Shown: positions 21,216-32,235 of the stretch, piece by piece
Numbering within the stretch: the first letter of the stretch is position 1
How the letters are laid out: each line of letters starts with the position of its first letter
Origin: Geotrypetes seraphini
Lineage: Eukaryota; Chordata; Amphibia; Gymnophiona; Dermophiidae
Length of the DNA stretch: 64,000 bases
Assembly (NCBI RefSeq): GCF_902459505.1
Contig: NC_047095.1
Span: 116,623,380 to 116,687,379 of the forward strand
Direction of reading: 5' to 3'
Position numbers and translations under genes: made by a program
Notes under the pieces: model-generated
The model's input: the letters and a program-made list of their open reading frames with translations, nothing else
Databases searched by the model: none
Told to the model about the DNA's origin: nothing

Positions 21216-21390
21216 CAGGGGTGTCCAATGTCGGTCCTCGAGGGCCGCAATCCAGTCGGGTTTTCAGGATTTCCCCAATGAATATGTATGAGATCTATGT
21301 GCACGCACTGCTTTCAATGCATATTCATTGGGGAAATCCTGAAAACCCGACTGGATTGCGGCCCTCGAGGACCGACATTGGACACCCCTG
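21216..21390. mobile_element. hAT-type palindromic MITE, copy 1
   Basis: A 175-bp near-perfect palindrome with ends 'caggggtgtccaatgtcgg' and its complement. Flanks 'ccataagg' (21208-21215) and 'tcataagg' (21391-21398) form an 8-bp target duplication with one mismatch. Same family at 40155-40326 and 61726-61900. Confidence 0.85.
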
Positions 21391-21544
21391 TCATAAGGTT
21401 TCCGTAGAGATTTCTTCTGCGGTATTAATTTGGAAATATTAATTCATTTTTACTTGAAATTCTTCAAGAAAGTTTGGATCCGCAAGCAATGTATTATCAA
21501 ATCTCCATACAGGTCTACTATTATCCTGTTCAGCAATTTTTAAT

Positions 21545-22090
21545 TCAGTGATCAGACAAAATGATTGGATCTGTTACATGCTGAACTAATTTATTCGAAA
21601 CAAAAATATAATCTATTCTTGAAAAGGATTTGTGAACATGGGAATAAAAAGAAAATTCCCACTCATTAAAATGAAGTATCCGCCATATATCTTTCAAATC
21701 ACAAGATTGTACAAAATTATCTAATCCTAATGATTTCATAATCTTACTAGGTTTTTTATCCATCAATGGATCCATAACAGCGTTAAAATCCTCTGCCACT
21801 ACTAAATTAGAAGCAGCCAGTGGTAGTATCAACTGCTGTAGGTACACTGAAATCATCCACATAAAATAATTTGATTTGAATTAGGGACATATACATTAAA
21901 AAGCGCCAGCGTAATATTTCCCAGGCTCCTGTCCACATGTAACCATCTTCCTAAGGAATCTGCAGCAATCAGTTTAAATATAGCTGTACATTTCTTATTC
22001 ACCAGAATAGCTACCCTAGCCTTTTTCCCCACAGCAGGGGCAAAAAAAACAATGCTTTACCCAACCCCCTTCCAATTTCTTTTTTTATTT
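21545..22090 (-). pseudogene. L1 ORF2 endonuclease, broken
   Basis: Minus-strand frames give 'LPLAASNLVVAEDFNAVMDP', 'SLGLDNFVQSCDLKDIWRIL', 'SFSRIDYIFVSNKLVQHV' and 'IILSDH', which are active-site blocks of the L1 endonuclease. The usual GDFNA box reads EDFNA here. The segment upstream of LPLAAS is replaced by foreign sequence (21841-21872), so the reading is disrupted. Confidence 0.82.
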
Positions 22091-23689
22091 AATTGGATGA
22101 TTGAGGCCATTAACATTTAATGAAAAAAATTTTTTAATCCATTATAATATTGTAATAAAAAGGAACCACAAGAGATACCACATACCAGCCAATAACTCAG
22201 TAAATGTATATTTCCCCTGCACAACCATACCCTAATTTTTTTTAAAAAACCCTCCCCTCTCCCTCCCCCTCTCCCCAGATAAAATTACTGCCTTGAAGCA
22301 TGCATAGGATTAGTAATCACAATACCCCCTCCCCCAGGCCTCTTTACCTCTTCCTTCCCCAATCAAATTTTTCAAAGAAATAAACCCATAATTTAATTTA
22401 ACAGTGTGAATAATTCCCTCACTACCAACATAATTGAGAATAAAACAATCCCCTATCCATTTTAAGAAACTTTTCCAAAAACTTTTATCTACATTCTCAC
22501 CACATTAAGTAAAATATTAAATATTTCTTTACTAACCTCCAAATATCCTTAATAAAATCAATAGAAAACTCCCTTTACCCATTAAATTCATCTTATCACC
22601 ATTTCTATATACCCCCTTTCCTTTTTACCATCCATGAATATTTCCCATAGAATACATCCATAAAATTTCATAAATTTGACTATCATTAATTAATAATTCT
22701 CTTAAGTAACATGTCCTAGGAACAGCCTATCTAAAAATTCATCTCAGCCCTAAATTAGCATCCAATAAGTAATAAATACCATCAATAGTTACTTACTACC
22801 ATTAAAATCATTTTTATAGCAGAACATCAAATTTTATCATACAGATTATCCTCACTAATACTTTATTTAAAAAATCTGAAATTAATCACCCCTGAATAAC
22901 AATTTATATACTTTCTTCTTTATCCCCTTCCCTTTTTTAACTTTTTTTTTTTAACTGTTATCCAAAACTTCTAATATAATTTCATCCTCATATATGTTTA
23001 TGGAATTAAAAACCCCACATCAATACATTTGATAATAACTCCATACTCTCTGACTTCCCAAATCATTATCCACTGAGAAAAAAACAATAAAAACCTGTCT
23101 ATGAACAGCATAACAGACAAACCATACCCAAAAACAACTAATATATCTATAAAGATGAATTCCCTCCCATTGAGCCCAACAAAAATCTTTGTAAAATCTT
23201 CTGGAATCATAACAGAAAATTCTTGTCAAGAACCCTTTTTTTTCCAGCAACTGCATCTGTATTGTCTAAAGATTTGATGATATGTTCTCCTTTTCCATCT
23301 TCATCAGCATAAATATAAGTTTTCTTAAGAGAAATTCTCCAAGAATAACATAATGGCAATAATTGTTCCTCGTCTTGTAAATTTTCAATTTCATCAAATT
23401 TCAAACCACAGGATCTAAAACTTCCTGTTGTGTAATGACCAGTTCAGAATTAAGATCCTTGCATTTTTCCATCCTAAAGTATTGAAGTAAATACTTGAAT
23501 AAATATTTGTAAATGACCAATAATATTCATATTCCACAAGTGTTTAATTCATTAAATATTTTCTTCTTTCCTATCAGACAAACAAAATCCTTCTTTTCCT
23601 CCAATTAATAGAGCCAGATTCCGTATTATTATTATGTCAAGGTTTCTGAAACTCTTATCAATTTTAAGTAGACATTGGCTCAGTCTTTG

Positions 23690-24515
23690 ACAAGAAATCC
23701 TTTAGTTTCTCAGGATCCTCAAAATGTAATGTCTTATTTCCACTTGTAACTCTCATCGTTGCTGTATAGTATAAGCCACATGTGAATTATTTTTCTCTCA
23801 TTTGTGGCCTTAACATAAGGAACTGCTTTCATGTGTTCACCATCGACTTTGCGAAATCCAGCACCAACAACAGCTTAGAACCCTTGTAGTTCAAATTTCT
23901 ATTGGCTTTAGCCAATTTTAGCATCTCTAGAGCCTGCTGGAAGCGTAGTAACCTAAAAATTAATTGGCTTGGGCTCACTTGGTTTGCTGACCTCCTTGTT
24001 GGAATCCTGTGAGCACATTCTATTTCCAATGGGTTTTTGAATTTAACTGTAGTAATTTAGGCAACAGATTTTCTAAAACCTAGATAGTATCTCCCCCCTT
24101 CCAAGCCTTCCGCCAAACCAATAATTTTCACGTTCTTTCTCCTTCCCCTGTTCTCATAATCCTCAAGTTGTTTCTTCATTTCTAGAATAGTTTGTCTGTC
24201 CTTTTTACACTGCTGCATATTAAGTTCCACCTGCTCCACTCTAGTCTCCAACTGTGAAATTCTCTGGTTTGCAATCTCCATTTGTTTGGTTAAATTCACT
24301 ACTTCTTCTTTTACCTCCATAATTCTGCTTGCATTTTCCTGAAGCATTTGTTTATGCTTAGTAATTCCGCCATTACATCCGTCTTGTCAGACATTTCCAT
24401 GGCATCTGTAGGGAGAGGCACTTTTCGATGACGTCAGCTGGTCGTCTTTTACACATTTTGCCATCCCTCCTACTGTGAATGCTATTTCCAACTTCATTTG
24501 ACGCGTGGTAGCCAT
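23690..24515 (-). pseudogene. L1 ORF1, broken
   Basis: Begins near a minus-strand ATG at 24515 ('MATTRQMKLEIAFTVGG'). The coiled coil 'MLQENASRIMEVKEEVVNLT' (24347 leftward), then 'NVKIIGLAEGLEGG', 'IECAHRIPTRR' and 'RLLRFQQALEMLKLAKANRN' follow in separate frames. It is the same protein as 14411-15265 but interrupted by several indels. Confidence 0.8.
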
Positions 24516-24701
24516 ATTACTTTACTTCTTCCACTAATTACAGGGAAGAAAAAGCTCCGTATAACTTAACAAATTTCATGCCTGTTGCCTGGGTTAGAGG
24601 AGCTCTGCGGTTACACCTTCATCTTGTGCGCTGCCAAGCCACACCCCTTTTTATGCTAGTTTTAAAATGACTAAAGATTTAAAAAAAGAAAGAAAGAAGC
24701 C

Positions 24702-25486
24702 ACACTGGAGAAAAAAACTCTTCATTCCTTCTTGTTAACTGTCTTATGTCTTTGTAGTAAGTTTGTATATGTCTCTGTCCTAATTTTTGTATTCCCCCTT
24801 TTTTTACTATTGTATTTTCGCCTAGAATTCAGGATAGGCGAGTAATCAAACCTTAAATAAACTATAAAGGTGAGGGAAGCTTATGTTTTGAAGGAGACAC
24901 CTTTGAGCCTCTTCTCAGGGTATCCGTCTTGCCCCCTAGCACTACCAATGTTAGGGGGCATTTGTAAATGTAGGTAAGAGAGAATATCACCCGCTGAGGG
25001 CAGCAGAGACATCACTATGGCTAATCTTCAAGTTCTCATCATAGGGGTGGAGGAGGGTCATGGCAGTCCTCAGGGAGTGAGGGGGGCCATCAGAGCCACA
25101 GTGAACAGGACTGGACGGCAGCAGGTATGGGCCTGGAGGAGATTGGACTGGTGGACATTCACGAGGGTGTGGAAAGAGCCAGCAGGTAAGAAAGAGATTC
25201 TAGTTCTTGAAGTTTTATAAAATAAACCATGAGATTCTTAGAATGTACTCATGATCTTCTCACAGAAGAAAGTCTGTAACACCTCGTCCCCCACTTATGC
25301 CCACTCCTCCTTTAGGCCATCATGGAGGAAGAGTAAAAGATGAAGGGCCCGGAGATGAGGGAAGCTAACGTTTTGAAGGAGACACCTTTGAGCCTGTTCT
25401 CAGGGTCTTTTTCTATGACCTGCCCCCTAGCACTATGGCACAGCACTGCAGCAGTGAGATGAAAACTCTCAAGCTTCTTGCAGAGA
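24702..25486 (+). repeat. Composite repeat, partial unit plus unit 4
   Basis: 24702-24968 is the second half of a long-form unit (zinc-finger linker scrap 'cacactggagaaaaaaact', then the 'gtgagggaagct' block and 'gttagggggcattt'). From 24994 a new unit starts ('gctgagggcagcagagacat') and runs to 'gccccctagcacta' at about 25434, where it changes into OSBP-linked sequence. Confidence 0.6.
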
Positions 25487-25835
25487 ACAATGGCGCTACC
25501 TGCTACTGCCTCTGGCACAGGAGGAGCCCAGAAAGATTTCAGCAGGAAAGGAGACTTGAATGATGAGGATGATGAGAATGAGTTCTTTGATGCCCTTTGA
25601 AATCCATCACCATGCCTGAGAGTTCTGGATACAAATACACAGGCAGCAATCTTAGTGGTGCCAGCACAGACATCATTCTGGATGTGCAGTATCGACTACT
25701 TCCAGAAGACACGAAAAAGCAAATGAGAACACGGTTCCCCTACAAACCCAATTATAATCTGAATCTCTGGAATAATATGAAAAACTACATTGGCAAAGAG
25801 CTGTCCTTGATTCCCATGCCAGTGAACTTCTTCTT
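25487..25835 (+). pseudogene. OSBP: OSBP (oxysterol-binding protein) retrocopy fragment A
   Basis: Intronless fragment of the region just before the sterol-binding domain of OSBP, a protein that exchanges cholesterol and PI4P at ER-Golgi contacts. Readable blocks: 'PATASGTGGAQKDFSRKGDL', 'DEDDENEFFDA', then after a one-base shift 'MPESSGYKYTGSNLSGAS', 'TRFPYKPNYNLNLWNNMKNY' and 'IGKELSLIPMPVNF'. These follow the order I recall for vertebrate OSBP (about residues 340-440). It stops right after 'PMPVNF', and downstream sequence is unrelated. The absence of introns suggests reverse transcription of an mRNA. Not functional. Confidence 0.82.
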
Positions 25836-25837
25836 AT

Positions 25838-26268
25838 TCAGGTGCCATCGACTCGTGCCCAAAGAATGTTACAGAGATACAGGGGAAGAAATTGGTTTTG
25901 TGCTAGTCTGTGATTTATAAATCTGTCTGTCATGAGTTTTGTTTGTCTAATTTTGGGAACCTCTACAGTTCCCTCTGTATATTGTCTAGTATGTCTCTCA
26001 AATACATCCCTTGCCAGCAGCGACACCCCTGATTTTGTTAAAAATTGGAAAGATGTTGCCCTGTGAAATCTTCCTCATCTTTGAGGGTGGCTTTGAGTGG
26101 GACTGTGTCATACTGCACTCTATTGGTCTAGGTTAGGATTATCTAACCTAGAGTCTGTGGTCCAGAGCTCGTCCCACCAAGTGCCTCTATATGGCCCTTG
26201 GAAGCTCAGCAATTTTTGTCCAAACAGCAGCATTCCTGTTTCCCTCTCCACAATTTGGCTTTCTGCAA
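25838..26268. other. Unassigned stretch
   Basis: A short open frame continues from the OSBP fragment ('RCHRLVPKECYRDTGEEIGF') but matches no OSBP sequence that I recall. No repeat ends or LINE motifs are visible. Confidence 0.35.
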
Positions 26269-26269
26269 G

Positions 26270-27100
26270 CTTAAGTCATGTGGTACTTCTATGAAGGCTG
26301 AAATTCACTCATATTATGAGCCTTCCCCTTGTTCTTATCGTTCGCCTTTACCGCACTCTCTATTACATACAGATCAACATACTCCAGAAATGCCTCCTGG
26401 ATCGACTCCTTAATTTGAGAGAGCTTCTCTGCAGGAGGATAGGTCTTACCCTCAGTTTCTATCCAAATTGGCTCGTACTTTACAGCTTGCAGCTATGTCT
26501 AAACCAGATCCTAGAGAGAGAACACTCAAAGTTTTGAAATATCTTAATATTCTAAAAGAGATTGTGTCCTTACCAATCCATGAGGTGTTAATTGGATATT
26601 CAGAAGTCCATATGGGTTACTCCATTTTCGTTCAGAGTCACGAAAAGGAGCTTAGAACAAAAATACAAAGTACAAGATATTATGGGATACGGGAAGCCGG
26701 AGTTGCCTCATCACTCCTTAGTGGTAAGCCATGAGAAAGGCAAAAAGAAATAATGAATTCTCAAATACGCCACCAGTGCATGATATGAGGACAATGGATG
26801 CTACGGGAAAGCGTATATTTCAAAATTCAGTGCTATCGGTACGGATCGCCACTCGCCAGTTTTTCTATACACAGTACTTATATTCAGCAATGGAGGATTT
26901 GCGAAAACAGGTTGATACTCTACCATCAGCATCTAGAAACCCGTCTGACAGGATTTTATCTGACTTTAAGGAATGCTCCAAGAATTTGATTTGGGCAGCC
27001 AAAGACTCTTACGATACTACCATGAGAGGGGCTGCTCTTAGTTGCTGAGCAGATTTATGCAAAGCTAGATTGGCAGGTGTTGCTGCATATTTAGAAAGAG
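26270..27100 (+). mobile_element. DIRS-like retroelement gag fossil, copy 2
   Basis: Same sequence as 478-1005 plus 2548-2660, but without the CR1 insertion. Includes 'FSNTPPVHDMRTMDATGKRI', 'DLRKQVDTLPSASRNPSDRI' and 'TTMRGAALSC', in the order I recall for DIRS gag-like proteins. No reverse transcriptase, tyrosine recombinase or terminal repeats are visible nearby, so it is a broken fragment. It merges at about 27100 into the composite repeat. Confidence 0.5.
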
Positions 27101-27104
27101 ATGG

Positions 27105-27865
27105 ATAGTGCCTCCTGAGGGCAACAGAGACAACACTGTGGCTCATCCTCAAGCTCCCGCCGCAGGGGTGGAGGAGGGTCACGGCAGTTCCTCAGGGAGT
27201 GAGCACCACTATCAGAGACACAGTGAACAGGACTGGATGGCAGTGGACGTGGGCCTAGAGGAGCTGGACTGGTGGACATTCACGAAGGTGTGGAAAGAGC
27301 CAGCAGGTAAGAAAGAGATTCTAGTTCTTGAAGTTTATAAAATAAACCATATGAGACATTTAGAATGTACTGATGGTCTTCTCACAGAAAAAGGCCTGTA
27401 ACACCTCATCTCAACTCCTCCTTTAGACCAACATGGAGGAAGAGTAAAATAAAAAGACATGAAAGAATCCACACTGGAGAAAAACCTCCTCCTTCACTTT
27501 TGTTAACTGTCTATTTCCCTATTCCTATTGTTCCTCCCATCAATGTTATCTTTCCTAGACTATATTGTAGTTCTTCCTCCTTTCCTCTTGTTAACTGTCT
27601 TTGTAGTCAGTTTGTATATGTCTCTGTCCTAATTTTTATATTCCACTTTTTTTACTATTGTATTTTCGCCTAGAATTCAGGATAGGCAAGTAATCAAATC
27701 TTAAATAAACTATGAAACTATGAAGGTGAGGGAAGCTAGCGTTTTGAAGGAGACACCTTTGAGCCTGTTCTCAGGGTCTCTTTCTATGGCCTACCCCCTA
27801 GCACTATGGCACAGCACTGAAGCACTTGCTCAGTGAGATGAAAACTCTAAAGCTTCCTGCCGAGA
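27105..27865 (+). repeat. Composite repeat, unit 5 (long form)
   Basis: Starts 'tgcctcctgagggcaacag' right after the gag fossil. The 97-codon frame 27108-27401 is collinear with 2677-2970 and again meets a cag/gtaag donor-like site after 'KVWKEPAG'. A zinc-finger linker is readable near 27455 ('[11 protein letters not shown]'). The unit ends at 'accccctagcacta', where OSBP-linked sequence begins exactly as at 25434. Confidence 0.6.
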
Positions 27866-28112
27866 ATAATGGTGTTACCTGCTACTGCCTCTGGCACAGG
27901 AGGAGCCCAGAAAGATTTCAGCGGGAAAGGAGACTTGAGTGATGAGGATGATTAGAATGAGTTATTTGATGCCCTTTGAAATCCATCACCATGCCAGAGA
28001 GTTCTGGATACAAATATACAGGCCGCAATCTTAGTAGTGCCAGCACAGATGTCATTCTGGATGTGCAGTATCGACTGCTTCCAGAAGACACGAAAAAGCA
28101 AAAGAGAACGAG
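27866..28112 (+). pseudogene. OSBP: OSBP retrocopy fragment B
   Basis: Second copy of the same OSBP piece: 'MPESSGYKYTGRNLSSAS' then 'LLPEDTKKQKRTR'. It is cut at 28112 by an unrelated repeat. It shares the upstream junction with fragment A, so the OSBP piece joined the composite repeat before the two were duplicated. Not functional. Confidence 0.8.
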
Positions 28113-28330
28113 ACAATGGGAACTCACAGCACAGCTCTGCACGGGGCAGGAGTGTAGGAAGATCGCTCCTGCCCTACATCACCGCATCACCACCAGGTAA
28201 GTCCGGGGGTGGGCCAGAGCCGGCCCAAAAATTATTCGCGAATTTTCCCTATTCGTGGGCCGGCTCTGCCCCTAACTGCCGCAAACAGGGAGGGAGAAGT
28301 GTATTCTGCTTGTCCGTGTGCGGGGCTATG
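28113..28330. mobile_element. Probable MITE fragment
   Basis: Contains the inverted pair 'gggccagagccggccc' and 'gggccggctctgcccc' (about 28212-28273). No coding potential. It resembles the small DNA transposons in the window but shows no clear termini. Confidence 0.4.
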
Positions 28331-28794
28331 AGCATGAAAGATTGGAAGAGCTGCACAGGAAAAAGTAAGCTTTGTTCCCAAAAGGAAAGATAATTTCTTA
28401 CCTGGTCAGAAATTGGTACAAGACCCAAGAGTGCTCAAAGAAAGAAGTGCACCATATTCAACCGTTCAAAGTGTTGGAAGAAGTTTTTGACTTGGGCTTT
28501 TCATATAAGTGCTATGATTGAGAGAAGCAGAGACAAGCAGTGTGGGGTCTAACTCCATTTTTGGTCTCCAGTTTATCCCTCTGAGCACTTTTTTGAAGAC
28601 TACTAATGTAATATATATAATAGTTATTGCTGGGTTTTCATTTATATTTTTCAGAAATGGGTGCAGACCATGCCCTTCCTATTTTCCCTCTGAATTCTGC
28701 ACCTAGAAAGATAAATAAGACGGGAGAGAGGCTGGGATGATTCCTGAGGGTCTCAAATGAATTCCAGTCCTGGCAGGAAGAAAGTTTCTGCTTT
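28331..28794. other. Unassigned stretch
   Basis: No gene, LINE motif or inverted-repeat end recognised. Confidence 0.35.
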
Positions 28795-29228
28795 GAACAT
28801 ATAATTGGAAAGATTGTAAAAGATTAAATTATTGTTTTTGGTGGAACTCGGTGTGTCACATGTATAAAATGGAAAGAGCGCTAGCAGTTCAAAAAGGGTA
28901 TTTTAATCAATTTAAGGATGTGTGGAGGCCATTAATAAGTTATTATAATGAATAATCAGCATTTTTTCCTACTTAATATATATATATTGTTTGAGGGTGG
29001 GGGATGTGTTTGTGGCTTTCAATAATAAATTATAGAACAAATGGTATATGATATTATATTATGTAATATATTTTTGTTTGATTATAATTTTTGGGGGGGT
29101 GGGTTGGGATAAAATCTTTTTCTTGAGAAATTGTAGAGTTTCAAGTGATGTTGTATATTGAATGATGATTTTTCTGTACACTTGTTGAAAAATCTAAAAC
29201 GAATAAAGATTTATTAAAAAATTAAAAA
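28795..29228 (+). mobile_element. L1 LINE 3' end fragment
   Basis: Reads 'LNYCFWWNSVCHMYKMERAL' and 'WRPLISYYNE' followed by a stop, the C-terminus of L1 ORF2 seen at about 9420-9551 in a diverged form. The 3' UTR with a G-run and an A-rich end ('aataaagatttattaaaaaa') closes it. Confidence 0.8.
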
Positions 29229-29234
29229 AAAAAT

Positions 29235-29560
29235 TAAAAAAATCTTTATTTCTGCTTTGTTTTCAATCCCATTTTCCCCAAAGATCTCAGAACGGGTTAC
29301 AGGTTTAACATACATAACATGCAGTTAACGGGTTGTAATTTGCACTGGGTTTGCCATCATTTCATTACAAGTTTACGATATGAGTTTTATCCTAACCTGA
29401 CACATACGGTTACAATTTACCATATTTATCCTTCCAGTACAAGTTTTATCCTAACTTGACACACATACGGCCTCTTTCCCGAAGCCCTTTAAATCTCTAT
29501 GGGCTTCGGGGCCGCTAGCGCGGCTTTGTAAAAGAGGCCAATAGACTGTTTACAGGTTAA
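29235..29560. mobile_element. LINE 3' tail and short hairpin MITE
   Basis: 'cagaacgggttacaggttta' is shared with 59255-59270 and looks like an inverted LINE 3' tail. Bases about 29470-29538 form a hairpin with ends 'ggcctctttcccgaagccc' and 'ggctttgtaaaagaggcc', a small DNA element. Confidence 0.5.
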
Positions 29561-29898
29561 ATTTTTCCATAGTTAACTATTAACCAGAGAGAGACAAACT
29601 GTTTCTCTGTACTCCCAACTGCTTCTTCCCCCCTTCTCCCAACAACTGCTTTCTGAGCCCTCTGTACACTGTTTATCAAGCCAAAAAAAATAAAAAAAAA
29701 CCTCTTTCAAAAGAGCCAATGGTAGCTCTCTATTCTAAGAGCCAATAGTAGCTCTGCTCTAAGAACCAATAGTAGCTCTCTGCTCTAGGCAGTGGGAGGA
29801 GTCCACACAGTATGTATGACAACATCCCTATTGCTATGACTTCTGAGGCAATAGAGAAACCTCAGCGATTCTTTACCTTTTTTTTAGTCTGGCCCCTT

Positions 29899-30310
29899 CA
29901 GTGGCGAAGTAAGGGGGGTGGGAGGTTCGGTCCGGCCCAGGCGCTGTCTTGGATATGTTGGCACCTCTCCTCTTTGACCTGCTGCCACGTGCGCACCTTC
30001 CTTTTCCTCCCTCGTACCTACTTAGGACCAGATACACAAAGCCTGTCACACTATAGTGAAAAAACAAATCGCTTCCTCCATGGTATTTTTTTTTTTTTAC
30101 CTGCAATGCTAAGCCAAAAAAAAAATAAAAAATTGTATGTATGCTATTTGTGTGGAGGATCGCAAGCAAAAGGAGGGGAAGAACTGTGCCTTAGGTGCCT
30201 CAGAGCCTTAGGCCCCTCCCAGTGCATTACCGACATGCACTGGGAGGGGCCTAAGACCATGACTGGCTCAGGCACCAAAGGTCTGTGGTGTACCAAGGGC
30301 AGTGGAGGGG
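29899..30310. mobile_element. hAT-type MITE fragments with hairpin
   Basis: 'cagtggcgaagtaagggg' at 29899 and 'tgtggtgtaccaagggc' near 30285 are left ends of the cagtgg family. In between, 30209-30257 is a perfect-looking hairpin ('aggcccctcccagtgca' and its complement). No 8-bp duplication found. Confidence 0.45.
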
Positions 30311-30794
30311 TACGGACCATCCCGGGTGCTCGCCCTAAGGGGGTGCACAGCCGGCCAGGTCCAGAACCTCCTGCCCCACTCTGCCACAGGACCTGCACCT
30401 GAGCTTGGCTGCCGGTCCACCCCCTCCGATGTACTTGTTCCGGAGCAGAGTCGGCAGCTGTGGGGAGGTGCAGCAAAGTCCCGTGATGACTGCATCTGCC
30501 GGCTCTGCTCTGGAACCCAGACAAATTCCGGGTTTTGGAAAGTCCGTCCGGAAAAAGAAGACATGTCCGGGTTTTCTCGGACATCTTGTGATCCTAGGGA
30601 GGAAGTATGACTTGTGTGGAAAGATTCTCCCCAGCCTTAAAAAAAAGAAAGAGTTTTGTTTTATAGGGAAGGCTGGTCTGAGAGTGTGCTGGAGCAAGTG
30701 GATATTGAATTTTAAAAGATCTGGACATTACATTACATTACAGATTTCTATTTCGCCATTACCTTTTGGGATAACAGGGTACAGATAGAGGTTT

Positions 30795-30952
30795 ACCTTA
30801 CAGGACATTGAGCGAATAGGGTTTGGACATTTTAGGTTAGGTAGGGAACACTTTCAGGTCATGGACCTGGAGGGCCGCCGCGGGAACGGACTGCCAGGCA
30901 CGATGGACCCCTGGTCTGACCCGGCAGAGGCAATGCTTATGTTCTTATGGTT
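30795..30952 (+). mobile_element. CR1 3' end
   Basis: 'gagggccgccgcgggaacgg' followed by 'gatggacccctggtctgac' and ending 'gcttatgttcttatgg', the 3' UTR and terminal repeat of CR1 as at 2455-2547. Confidence 0.75.
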
Positions 30953-31112
30953 CAAAGCGGATTACAAAAAGAGTTATGGATGAAGGGTTACAACGTTAGA
31001 TCAGAGAAGGTTTCCAAGAGAGGGAAAAGTAGGATCTGGGGTTAGGGAGGGGATGGTAAGAGGGGGGTTAAGCTTTATCATGATATTAAGCTTTATCCTG
31101 GTATTCATGGTA

Positions 31113-31529
31113 TTAAGCTTTATTAAGGGATTTCTTGAAGAGTATAGTTTTTATTTTCTTTCTGAACATCTTGTAGTCTGGGGTTGTTGTCAGTAAGTTG
31201 GAGACTTGATTGTCTATCTTCGCTGCCTGAATGGCCAGTAGGCCGTCGTATAGTTTTTTCCGTTTTACTTCTTTGATTGGGGGGTAAGTGAATGGGGTGT
31301 GTGTTTTTCTATGCCTGGTAGAGGTAGTTTGGATGAGGCGTTCATTTAGGTAGATTGAGCTGTCTCCATTTATAGTTTTAAATAGTATACAGTAGAATTT
31401 AAATTGTATTCTTTCCTGGATTGGAAGCCAATGAGAATTAATGGATGCCTCAGTAATGTGATCATGTTTTTTCAATGAGTAGACGAATCTCAGAGCTGTA
31501 TTCTGAATTGTCTGTAGTTGTTTAATCAT
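31113..31529 (-). pseudogene. L2-like ORF2, C-terminal thumb region
   Basis: Reads 'QLQTIQNTALRFVYSLKK', 'INSHWLPIQERIQFKFYCIL' and ends 'FRKKIKTILFKKSLNKA'. The 'HWLPI..RI.FK' block is typical of L2-clade LINE C-termini. It is separated from the RT core at 31681-32226 by frame changes, so not functional. Confidence 0.75.
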
Positions 31530-31680
31530 TATTGCAGGGCAGGGGAGGTAGAGGATGTTGCAATAGTCTAGGATACTTAGGATTAGAGATTGTACTAGGA
31601 GCTGAAATTGTGTTTTTTCGAAGAATTTTCAGACTTGTCTAAGGTTTCTCATAACTGCGAAAGATTTCTGTATTGTTTTG

Positions 31681-32226
31681 TTAATTTGTGGTTGCATGGT
31701 GCAGCATACCTAGAAGTTTTCGGGTGGTTTGCAAAGGGTAGTTGATAAAGTTGATTTCTAAGTTGGTTATGGTTGGGATTTTGTTATTTTCTAGGAGGAT
31801 GAATTTAGTTTTGTCTGGTTTGAGTTTCAGTTTGTGGTCTTCCATCCAAGTCGTAACTGTAGCTAGAGGTCTGTGTAGTGTGTCTGTCATTAATAGCATT
31901 GGTTGGTCGAAAGGAATGAGGATGGTGATGTCATCAGCATAGCTATAAGAGGTTAGGCCTTGTTTGTTCAGGTAAACGCCGAGAGAGGCCGTATATAGGT
32001 TGAAGAGAGTAGGGGACAGTGGGGACCCTTGTGGAATGCCGCAGGGGTTGGACCAAGGTTTGGATTTTCCTTTGTCTGATTTTACTTTGTATGTTCTGGA
32101 TTTTAAGAAACCTTCAAACCATGAGTATACTTTATCTGAGATGCCTATTGAGTCCAAGATTTGCAGTAGGATGTTATGGTCTACCAGGTCAAATGCCGCC
32201 GTCAGGTCCAACTGTATGAGCAGCAT
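31681..32226 (-). pseudogene. L2-like reverse transcriptase core
   Basis: Contains 'QLDLTAAFDLVDHNILLQIL' (motif A), '[20 protein letters not shown]' (motif B) and 'SYSYADDITILIP' (catalytic YADD). It starts inside motif A at the truncated 5' end of the element. Confidence 0.82.
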
Positions 32227-32235
32227 TTTTTTTCC

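Larger units (their letters stand above)
21105..24654 (-). mobile_element. L1 LINE copy 4, minus strand, 5' end to endonuclease
   Basis: The 5' end at about 24654 ('ggtgtggcttggcagcgc' on the minus strand) matches L1 copy 3. ORF1 lies at about 24515-23690, an A/T-rich spacer of about 1.5 kb at 23690-22140, and the ORF2 endonuclease at 22140-21440, with a short segment beyond it ending in 'CAGGCTCTTTTAAAAGC' at about 21105. It carries a hAT palindrome (21216-21390) and a short Penelope-derived patch (21841-21872). Confidence 0.87.
30723..32235 (-). mobile_element. L2-like LINE, minus strand, 5'-truncated
   Basis: The 3' end on the left shows the short repeat 'gtaatgtaatgtaatg' (minus strand). 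The RT core is on the right. A CR1 3' end is inserted in its 3' UTR (30795-30952). Confidence 0.82.

Noticed and set aside
30144-30788. Several overlapping 100-146 codon frames on both strands
   Set aside because: Open in many frames at once in G/C-rich MITE-derived sequence; no motif or consistent homology.
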